Assembly: GCA_937892695.1 (NCBI GenBank)
Contig: CALBJK010000199.1
Span: 1-15,593, forward strand
From: an uncultured Prevotella sp.
GTDB lineage: Bacteria; Bacteroidota; Bacteroidia; Bacteroidales; Bacteroidaceae
Reading direction: 5' to 3'
Length of the DNA: 15,593 nt
Shown here: positions 6,681 through 14,100 of the stretch, in pieces
Position numbering within the stretch: position 1 is the stretch's first letter
Layout of the letters: every line of letters begins with the position of its first letter
Program-made: the position numbers and the translations under genes
Notes under the pieces: generated by a model
Databases searched by the model: none
The model's input: only the letters and a program-made list of their open reading frames with translations
What the model was told of the DNA's origin: nothing

Positions 6681-8705
6681 TCACCGGTTGTTGTCGTAGT
6701 ATTCTTTCACCTCCTCGGCCATGGCCGGTTTGTCGGTAGTGATGAAATCGGCATTGAGATTGGTCATCTCGAACGTGTCAGACATACCGTTGACGGTCCA
6801 CACGTTGACGGTCATGCCGTTGTCGTGAGCTTCTTTGGCCCATTCGGGATGATTGCGCAGCTCTGACATGTTGTAGTCTATGCCGGTATAGCCCTTAGCT
6901 TTAAGCTCGGCAGGAGCCACTCCGCCTTTCAGATAGGCCACTTTGGCCTCGGGGTTGTCGGCGATGACCTGCTCACAGGCATCGGCGCTGAACGAGATGT
7001 ATTCGACTTTATCCTTCACTCCGGCTGCCTTCACCTCCATGACGGCTGCCGAGGCCGCCTTGCGGTTGAGAGTAGCGTCGCCGTGGTCCTTTATCTCGAT
7101 GATGAGTTTGGTGCGCGAGTCACTGGCCTTTATAATGTCGAGCAGGTCGACAAGTTCTGGCATTGTCTCACCGTTGGACAGCTTGACGGCCTTACACTGT
7201 TCTGAAGTACTTTCCTTGATAGTGACACCGCCGAGAGCCTTGTCGTGATTGACCATCAGTTTGCCGTCAGTGGTAATCCAAATGTCAGTCTCCGAACCAT
7301 ACAGGCCGGCTTCGACAGCCTTCTTCAGCGAGGCCCGTGAGTTCTGGGCTGTGCCCTCCCAGTAGCCGCGATGGGCAATCACCTCGGCACCCTTAGGCAT
7401 TTGAGTAACGACCACCAGACTGACAGAGCCGAAAATCTGGGTCTTGCTGCCACGGACAAGGGCTACCGAGTAGGAACCCGTCTTCACACCCTGTGGTACG
7501 ACGATGGTAACGCCTTTGTCTCCATTGGTCTCGGCATCGAGCGTAGCTGTGATGGCAGGATTTTCCTTTGAAGTGAGACGAATCTTGTCGCCTGTCTCAA
7601 AGCCTTTGCCTTTTATCTCGAACGACTGACCTGACTTCACGGCCATACCCGAGTAGTAGCTCACTTCTGTCACCATCGATTCGACGTATTTGCTCTGTAT
7701 ATCCTTCCAGAGATTGGCCACTTCGTCAGACTTCAGCGGAGCGTCGTAGATGCGGGCAGTGACGACATTGCCGTTCCATCCGGCCTGGGCACCGCTCGGA
7801 CCAGCATCGCCACCGATGGCAAACCAGTTGCATCCATCCTTCGGGAAGCGGAAATCGCCCTTGGCGTCGACCGTATTTTTCAGCTCGCCGTTGACGTAGA
7901 TGTAGGCCTTACCCTCCTCTTTGTTCCACACGCCGACAACGTGGTAGTAGACATTCTTCTGTGGATTGACACCCGACACACCCCATATCCATTTGCTTTT
8001 GCCTGTCTCCGAAACGTTGGGCAGAAAGGTCAGATTATTGGCCTTGTCCTTTCCGTTAGCCTCTTTACAGAACATCAGGCCAGTTCCTCCAGCTTCATGA
8101 GAGCAGAAGAACTTGACTTCCTTGTTGCGGTCTGACTTGTTGTCGGGTATGGCAGCAGCCATGACGAGCGCTTCGAGAGTGTGTCCGTCGGCGAGTTTGT
8201 CCTTGAAGGTCTGATTAGAAGAGTAGTCGACCTTATAATATTGCGACGTGCTTCCGCCCCATACATTGTCAAACCGAGCCATATTGCGGCCATATTCGCT
8301 GCTGTATGACACTGTGGGTTTTCCCACCTTTTCTACAATGTTCTTCATCGGAGAAACATCGACAGCCGACCCGTCGTCGTTGAACTCGATGTCGAGAAGG
8401 TCGGCCTTGGGAACCACAGGCTCAGCATATCCCATTTCCTTCAACACCAAACTGTCGACTCCGGCAACGGAAGCACTGTAGAGCACGTTCTTGTTGCTGC
8501 CATATAAGGTTATGACGGTCTTGCCGTCCTCGTAAGCCACACGGTCGACATTGTCTTTGGCCGTCTGGTACAGCACTTTGCCGTCTTTGTAGACGAACAC
8601 GCCGATGTTGTCGGCGGTCTGAGCCGAAGCCCCACTGCTGAACGAACCGGCTAAAAGCAAGGCGGCCAATGCCGGGACGGCTTTTAAATTGCGCATTATT
8701 CTCAT
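6681..8705 (-). CDS. Secreted LamG-IPT-GDPD fusion protein
   Basis: The 674-aa product combines a lectin-like module with a phosphodiesterase. After a signal peptide (about 1-28, ASA-Q) come a ~58-aa beta module (VFVYKDGKVLYQTAKDNVDR), a LamG/concanavalin-like domain at about 100-335 (YHVVGVWNKEEGKAYIYVNG, NVVTARIYDAPL), an IPT-like domain at about 342-435 and a GDPD barrel from about 440. GDPD catalytic residues are His445-Arg446 (AHRG), Glu472 and Asp474 (SETDIW), His487 (VNHD) and Glu in LIIEIKDH. The PEN motif reads AQN (Gln454). The N-terminal half is paralogous to the LamG protein at 9444-10460 and the C-terminal half to the GDPD at 5325-6425. It starts 4 bp after the small gene at 8710, so the two are probably translationally coupled. 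A second in-frame Met at codon 4 could be the true start. The substrate is unknown. Confidence 0.9.
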   Translation of the reverse strand: MRIMRNLKAVPALAALLLAGSFSSGASAQTADNIGVFVYKDGKVLYQTAKDNVDRVAYEDGKTVITLYGSNKNVLYSASVAGVDSLVLKEMGYAEPVVPKADLLDIEFNDDGSAVDVSPMKNIVEKVGKPTVSYSSEYGRNMARFDNVWGGSTSQYYKVDYSSNQTFKDKLADGHTLEALVMAAAIPDNKSDRNKEVKFFCSHEAGGTGLMFCKEANGKDKANNLTFLPNVSETGKSKWIWGVSGVNPQKNVYYHVVGVWNKEEGKAYIYVNGELKNTVDAKGDFRFPKDGCNWFAIGGDAGPSGAQAGWNGNVVTARIYDAPLKSDEVANLWKDIQSKYVESMVTEVSYYSGMAVKSGQSFEIKGKGFETGDKIRLTSKENPAITATLDAETNGDKGVTIVVPQGVKTGSYSVALVRGSKTQIFGSVSLVVVTQMPKGAEVIAHRGYWEGTAQNSRASLKKAVEAGLYGSETDIWITTDGKLMVNHDKALGGVTIKESTSEQCKAVKLSNGETMPELVDLLDIIKASDSRTKLIIEIKDHGDATLNRKAASAAVMEVKAAGVKDKVEYISFSADACEQVIADNPEAKVAYLKGGVAPAELKAKGYTGIDYNMSELRNHPEWAKEAHDNGMTVNVWTVNGMSDTFEMTNLNADFITTDKPAMAEEVKEYYDNNR

Positions 8706-8709
8706 AGTA

Positions 8710-9207
8710 TTAACGTTTTAAGAATTTGAAGACAGAGACCTTGCCTCCAGCAACGGCCTTTGCGAAATATAAACCGGAAGGACATCCTCCCAACGATATT
8801 GTGGCTTCACAAACAGACACAGAGTGTGATGATGCCACTTTCAAGCCGTTCATTGAATAGACTTCGAGGGACTCGATAGGCTCCGATGACACAGCTGTCA
8901 CTCCATCGGCAGTACTGTGAAACGTAGTGCCGTCTGGCATTTCAGTGTTACCGACATGTTCTATCGAAGAAGCAGAAGCGTCAAAGAACGAGAAATATTC
9001 TACTTCGTCCAATTCTACATACTCCGTTTTTCTGCCGTCATTGAACACCACAGATATGTGGTAAGGCGTAAAAGTGAGCCTTCGCACATCCGACTTGACA
9101 GCAAAAGGCGACGCACTCTTGGCATTGTAGAAATAGACATCAGACGCTGACGCGCCGACGGCCGACAATGAGAGCAACGCCCCTAACATTAAGTATTTCA
9201 TTCGCAT
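8710..9207 (-). CDS. Small secreted protein with T9SS-tail-like C-domain (copy 2)
   Basis: This 165-aa protein has a signal peptide (about 1-22, ASAS). A ~55-aa beta module starting SDVYFYNAKSASPF follows and recurs in its neighbours. The C-terminal ~70 residues (PIESLEVYSMNGLKVASSH ... GLYFAKAVAGGKVSVFKFLKR) have the pattern of Por-secretion/T9SS type A sorting domains: a hydrophobic strand, the xxNGxxV turn, the PSGLYF strand and a basic end. Here the tail is attached to almost no cargo. It is a clear paralogue of the gene at 10466, and each lies 4-5 bp ahead of a LamG gene. The start may be the ATG at 9207 or the in-frame one at 9201. The exact role is unknown; a surface adaptor for the LamG partner is a guess. 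Confidence 0.8.
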   Translation of the reverse strand: MRMKYLMLGALLSLSAVGASASDVYFYNAKSASPFAVKSDVRRLTFTPYHISVVFNDGRKTEYVELDEVEYFSFFDASASSIEHVGNTEMPDGTTFHSTADGVTAVSSEPIESLEVYSMNGLKVASSHSVSVCEATISLGGCPSGLYFAKAVAGGKVSVFKFLKR

Positions 9208-9256
9208 AACTCTTAATAGATTAAGTTTTGTAATATAAAGTAACTTTAACTCGCTA

Positions 9257-9288
9257 CAAAATTAATCTATTCAGTGCAATGGGACAAG
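9257..9288 (-). promoter_or_regulatory. Promoter of the second bicistron
   Basis: On the minus strand CTTG (9285-9288, 3 of 4 to TTTG) is followed after exactly 20 bp by TAATTTTG (9257-9264), a full match to the Bacteroidota -7 element. It lies 50 bp upstream of the small gene at 9207, downstream of the previous unit's terminator. Confidence 0.65.
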
Positions 9289-9312
9289 CGTTTTTGTCTA
9301 AAATTGAAATAC

Positions 9313-9334
9313 TTTTGTAATATGTGCTACAAAA
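9313..9334. promoter_or_regulatory. Candidate operator, TTTTGTA-N8-TACAAAA
   Basis: A perfect 7-bp inverted repeat (9313-9319 with 9328-9334) is centred about 37 bp upstream of the -33 box. The core TTGTA-N8-TACAA recurs upstream of the other bicistron with N9, at almost the same distance. On the minus strand it lies within ACATATT-N6-GTATTTCAATT, which also has a counterpart there. A binding site for the neighbouring HTCS is an inference. Confidence 0.45.
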
Positions 9335-9342
9335 AACTGTAA

Positions 9343-9370
9343 GAAAAGGCGTGCCTCTATGGCACGCCTT
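9343..9370 (-). terminator. Terminator of the LamG gene
   Basis: AAGGCGTGCC and GGCACGCCTT (9346-9355 with 9361-9370) form a perfect 10-bp stem around a 5-nt loop. On the minus strand it is followed by TTCTTAC after the arm's own T residues. It lies about 74 nt past the stop at 9444. Confidence 0.85.
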
Positions 9371-9443
9371 ACTATAGATTACGACATTGCATTCCTTTGC
9401 AGAAGCTATCTTTGCATACTTCAGTAAAGAAACAGTACAGCTT

Positions 9444-10460
9444 TTAATACTGCGCTTCGTTGTACATCATCTGCACATCATACTTGCTCAACGGAGCATC
9501 GTATACCTTAGTTGTCACGATATCCCAGTTGCCGCCAAACTGTCCTCCTTTAGGACCAGCATCACAACCGATGGCGAGCCATCTGGCAGCTTCGTTATTC
9601 GGGAAGTGCAGCTCGCCTGCAGCTTCGACAGTGTTAAGCAGTTCACCGTTAACATAAATGTAAGCCTTGCCTTCTTCCTTGTTCCATACACCCACTACAT
9701 CGTAGAAGGTTCCGGGTTCGGGTCTAACACCGCTGACTGCCCATATCCAGTTGGACTTCGATCCATCTGCCGACACGTTGGGAAGGAAGGTAATGTCGTT
9801 GCCGCCATTCATACCCTTTCCCGACTTACAAACCATAAGTCCGGTACCTCCTGCCTCATGGCCGGAGAACCATTTCGACTCGGCATCGGGCACCTCGTCA
9901 TTGGCACAGAAGATAGCACGGAGGGTATGGCCGTCGGCCAGTTTGGCCATAAAGTCAGAGTTGGAAGAGTAGTCCATCTTGCTGTAAACGCCGTTCTTAC
10001 CCAGACTACCTTTGCCCCAATCGTTGGCATACGTAGCTATGTAACGGCCATACTGGTCGCTGTAGCGGACCGGAACAACCGATTCTGCATAATGTTCACC
10101 ATCTTCAGTAGCGAATGTCTGTATCGGGTTATGCATAGGCGACACGTCGTTCACAGAACCGTCTTCGCCAAACTGCACATCGAGCATATCGGCCACAGGA
10201 GCGGTGAAGTTGAAAGAGATACTGTCGATACCGTTAGCCGGAGTCGTGAAAAGCACTTTTTCATCATTATCATAGAACGATATGACGGTCTTGTTGCTCT
10301 CCAGAGCGACACGGTTAATATTGTTCTCGGAGTCCATGAACACTACGTGTCCGGCATGGTAAGCGTAGACATTGCCGTCCTGGGCGTTGGCATTCAGAAC
10401 AACACCACAGGCAAGCAGCATTGCTGCTGATATGGTTTTAAGAGTATTGTTTGTCTTCAT
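9444..10460 (-). CDS. Secreted LamG-domain protein
   Basis: The 338-aa product has a signal peptide (about 1-26, ANA-Q; a lipobox-like LLAC is present but weak). A ~57-aa beta module follows (NVYAYHAGHVVFMDSENNIN), then a LamG/concanavalin-like lectin domain at about 105-332. The lectin part shares long identical stretches with the 674-aa fusion, such as VVGVWNKEEGKAYIYVNGEL, KLADGHTL and HEAGGTGLM. It stops where the fusion's IPT-like domain begins, so it has no catalytic domain and is probably a binding protein for the substrate that the GDPD proteins act on. It starts 5 bp after the small gene at 10466 and is followed by a terminator. The ligand cannot be told from sequence. Confidence 0.85.
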   Translation of the reverse strand: MKTNNTLKTISAAMLLACGVVLNANAQDGNVYAYHAGHVVFMDSENNINRVALESNKTVISFYDNDEKVLFTTPANGIDSISFNFTAPVADMLDVQFGEDGSVNDVSPMHNPIQTFATEDGEHYAESVVPVRYSDQYGRYIATYANDWGKGSLGKNGVYSKMDYSSNSDFMAKLADGHTLRAIFCANDEVPDAESKWFSGHEAGGTGLMVCKSGKGMNGGNDITFLPNVSADGSKSNWIWAVSGVRPEPGTFYDVVGVWNKEEGKAYIYVNGELLNTVEAAGELHFPNNEAARWLAIGCDAGPKGGQFGGNWDIVTTKVYDAPLSKYDVQMMYNEAQY

Positions 10461-10465
10461 AGCAT

Positions 10466-10954
10466 TTACTTTTTAACGATTTTCTTTACGGCTGTCTTGC
10501 CTCCGGCTACAGCCTTGACTACATACAGTCCGTTGCCAAGAGCGGAAAGCGATACTTCAGCGCAAGTTTTGCCGCCACGACCCTGAGCCACCTTACGGCC
10601 GCTTTCGTCGAACACTTCGACCGAAGCAAACGGTTCGGCAGAAGCCAGACGTACCTCGTCAGAACCAAGACTGAAGACGATGCCCTCATCAGAAGAAGCC
10701 TTCAACGAACCGATACCGTCAGAAACTTTCTTACGGAATGTAACATAGTCGAAATCGGCAGCGCTAACGGCAGTGCTCTTGCCGTCAGTTGTCACGATGT
10801 TGACACCGGTCGTGGTGAGTTCGATACGCTGTACACCGGTAGCTGATTTGACCGGTTCAGAATTAGAGGCATTGTAGAAGTAGACGTCTGTTGCCCATGT
10901 CAGGGCGGGCAGCACTGCGACCAACGCCATTACAAGTAGTTTTTTACGTTTCAT
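10466..10954 (-). CDS. Small secreted protein with T9SS-tail-like C-domain (copy 1)
   Basis: This 162-aa protein has a signal peptide (about 1-21, TWA), a beta module beginning TDVYFYNASNSEPVKS, and a C-terminal ~65-residue domain (PFASVEVFDESGRKVAQG ... LGNGLYVVKAVAGGKTAVKK). That domain follows the T9SS type A sorting-domain pattern, with the ESGRKV turn, the NGLYVVKA strand and a lysine-rich end. A true cargo domain is missing. The copy at 8710 is a paralogue with the same layout. It is the first gene after the best-matching promoter of the locus and is closely linked to the LamG gene downstream. If the tail works as a T9SS signal, the organism must encode PorU/PorV, which cannot be checked here. 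Confidence 0.8.
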   Translation of the reverse strand: MKRKKLLVMALVAVLPALTWATDVYFYNASNSEPVKSATGVQRIELTTTGVNIVTTDGKSTAVSAADFDYVTFRKKVSDGIGSLKASSDEGIVFSLGSDEVRLASAEPFASVEVFDESGRKVAQGRGGKTCAEVSLSALGNGLYVVKAVAGGKTAVKKIVKK

Positions 10955-11039
10955 ATTAAAACATTTAATGCTTTATATACTGTTCTTCATTAATCAATTG
11001 TTGCAGGAGAGATTGTATCCTGTCCGTCTGATTTGTGAG

Positions 11040-11070
11040 CAAAAGTAATCTTTTCATGGCAGACAACAAA
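11040..11070 (-). promoter_or_regulatory. Promoter of the first bicistron (perfect consensus)
   Basis: On the minus strand TTTG (11067-11070), a 19-bp spacer and TACTTTTG (11040-11047) give a complete match to TTTG-N19..21-TAnnTTTG. It lies 85 bp upstream of the small gene at 10954, just after the HTCS terminator. Confidence 0.75.
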
Positions 11071-11092
11071 ATCATTTCGTGTCACAAGAACA

Positions 11093-11113
11093 ATTGTAAT
11101 ACAAAATTACAAT
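11093..11113. promoter_or_regulatory. Candidate operator, ATTGTAAT-N5-ATTACAAT
   Basis: A perfect 8-bp inverted repeat (11093-11100 with 11106-11113) is centred about 34 bp upstream of the -33 box, the region where an activator would bind. Its core TTGTA-N9-TACAA matches the repeat upstream of the second bicistron. The adjacent regulator gene suggests the HTCS as the binder, which is an inference. Confidence 0.5.
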
Positions 11114-11130
11114 ATGTTTCAACGGCGATA

Positions 11131-11180
11131 CAAAACCAGCACGGCAGAACCTGCATTCAGCCATTCTGTCGTGCTGGTTA
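11131..11180 (-). terminator. Terminator of the HTCS gene
   Basis: AACCAGCACGGCAGAA (11134-11149) and TTCTGTCGTGCTGGTT (11164-11179) form a 16-bp stem with one mismatch that becomes a G-U or A-C pair depending on strand. On the minus strand it ends in TTTTG. It lies about 20 nt past the HTCS stop. Confidence 0.85.
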
Positions 11181-11198
11181 ATAAAAGAATCGATCTGT

Positions 11199-14100
11199 CT
11201 ATCTTGTATTGCTCTGGCGCATATACTCACTTGGAGACACCCCGAACTTCTTCTTGAACATCTTTGAAAAGTGGTTGGGGTCTGTAAAGCCCGACTGATA
11301 GGCCGTCTCTGATACATTGTAACCCTTAGACAAGAGTTTACGCGCCAGTTCGAGACGTTTGCTACGAATGTAGTCGCCCATTGACGTGTCCATGAGACTC
11401 TTCATCTTGTTGTGCAGAAGAGAACGGCTGATGCCCATTTCTTCAGTGACGTTCTGAACACAGAAGTCGCTGTTGCTGATGTTTTCTTCGACAAGCTGGT
11501 TTATCTTGTCTACGAAATTGCGGTCGAGTTCGCACATTGTATCTTCTTCATCCTCCACTTCTCCAAATTGTTCGGCGCGGCGTTTGCTTTGCGCTACAAG
11601 ACTGCTTAGAATATTCTTCACCTGCAATTCGAGCGCGTATGGGCTGAAAGGCTTGGCTATGTAAGCCGCAGCCCCGCTCTCGTATCCGTTCACAATGTCA
11701 TCGCGACTGTAACGTGCAGTAAGCAAAATGACTGGTATATGAGACGTTGAAATGTCACTTTTTACAGCACGGCAAAGCTGGTTGCCATCCATTCCCGGCA
11801 TCATCACGTCAGAAATGATGAGACCCACCCCACCCTCACGTGCTATACGAAGGGCATCATCACCGTTTTCGGCAGTGACAACATGGTATGTCCGTCCGAT
11901 ACAACGACTGATAAAACGCAACATGTCGGTGTTGTCATCGACTACAAGTACCGTAGGCCGACTGTCATCGTGTGCCGAAAAATCGGTTGGAGAGCTGACC
12001 TCAACGAGTTCTGGGGTTGGCTCATGAGTTTCATTATCGACGCTGTCACCGGTCTTGAAGCTGTCTGTGACAATTTTGTTCCGGTCAGAAAATGCCGAAC
12101 CCGAAGTGCAGATATCCACAGTAAAGATGCTTCCACCGCCTTCTGCACTGTCGACACAGACCGTACCCTTGTGCATTTCGACAAGGCGTTTGACAAGCGA
12201 CAGACCGATACCCCAACCGTTATTGTCGGCCTCGTTACCGTCCTTGGTCTGATAGTAACGGAGGAAAATATTGTCGCGTTCATCTTCAGAAATACCTACT
12301 CCGTTGTCTTCGACTTCGATATGAAGATACTTGAAACCGTTGTCGTGACGGGTTATTGAAGCCCGAACCGATATGTGGCCATTCTCCGGGGTGAACTTTA
12401 TGGCATTCTGCAACAGATTACCCATTATATGGTCGACGTAAGACTGGGAGAACCACACATCTTCACCGGTATCGTCGCAATTGACTGTGAGCGTTATGTG
12501 CTTGTGCGAAGCCGACATGACAAACCTTCCTGCCGACTTCTCCACGGCTGCCACGGCATCGCCTTTCTGTACATAGAACGGGAAATTGCCCGACTCAACC
12601 TTATTGAATGTAATGAGTTTGTTTATCATTTCGTCCATACGGTCGACATTCTCGATCGCCATACTGAGGTCTTGATGAGACTCTTCGTCGAGCTTTTTAC
12701 CGATCATATTGCGCAGCGGACCCGAGATAAGCGTCAGCGGTGTCTTCAATTCGTGCGACATCATAGTGAAAAAGTCAGACTTGGCCTTGTCTATTTCCTT
12801 TATCTTATCTTTCTCCAACCGGGCCGCACGGAGCGAATTTTTCTCCCTTATTCGTATTATCGCAAACCTGGAAAGACCGTAAAGCAAAACGGCGACAACC
12901 AAGACATAAAACATATAGGCGAGAGTAGAGCGATAGAATGGAGGCTCGATAACGATCGTTATCGACTTGACCGGCATCGAATTCCATCCTACAGAAGAAG
13001 CGCCATTGGCCCGCACTTTGAGCGTATAGGTTCCAGGATCGAGATTGTATCCCACGAAGCGACGCTCCTGCCCTACATTGCGCCAATGGCGGTCTACGCC
13101 TTCCAGCTTGACTTGATATGACACATTGGCAGCCCCTGACGGCCTTATAACACCATAATCGATGGAGAACATACGCGACAAATCGTATGGCAACGTTATT
13201 TTAGCGAGTTCGTCGACTGATTTAGCAAGGATGCCGTCAGCACCACCGGGACGCACCTCGCGGTCGCTGATTACAAGCGACTTGAAATGGACTGGCATGT
13301 TCATCTTACGCGGTGACATACGCGATGGCATGAAGCTGACAAGTCCCTTGACTGTCCCGAAGTACATCCGTCCGCTTGCAGATACATACGACGACGAGAA
13401 ATTCATCTGGTTAGTAGGCAGTCCGTCTTCTGAGGTATAACGCACAAGTTCATTATGCTCCGGATCGTACATATAGAGTCCGTTGCCTGTGCCGGTCCAG
13501 ATATGTCCGTGACGGTCTTCGACAATGCTGCACACAGTACTGTGTTGTAGGGCAGAGTTGGGGCATACTGTCATTATGATACCGGTCTGCTGATCCATCA
13601 CCTGCATTCCGTTATTGTTCGTGCCTATCCAGACTCGTCCTCTACGATCCTGATATACGCAGGTGACATACTTGTCGTCAAGTCCGCAGTCGCCCACATT
13701 CCAATGAATCACGCGATGCCTTTTTGTATTCATGACAAACAACCCGAAAACCGTACTGCCGGCCCACACATTGTCCTTACTGTCTACGTGAAGTGTGTAA
13801 ATGAAGCTTGTGTCGAGAAACCAGTCTCCTGTTTTACAGAACATGTCTGTCTTTGGGTCGTAGCGTCGCAGACCGAGAGTAGTCGCTACCCACAATGTGC
13901 CATTCTTCTGGGCTGTAATATAGAAGATGGCATCCGACTCCAGTCCCCGCTCGTGATAGTAGCGGCGGATGTGCCCTGTGCGCAAGTTGTAGCGGAAAAG
14001 GCCGTTGCGGAACGTACCTATCCACATTTCGTCATTACGGCGGTCATAGTACAGACTGTGGACATTGGCTCCAAGCCCGCGTATGCCGGTGAAAGGTACA

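Noticed and set aside
9444..10460. Lipoprotein call for the LamG protein
   Set aside because: LLAC resembles a lipobox, but Leu at -2 is unusual and a standard signal peptidase I site (ANA-Q) matches the other proteins of the locus.
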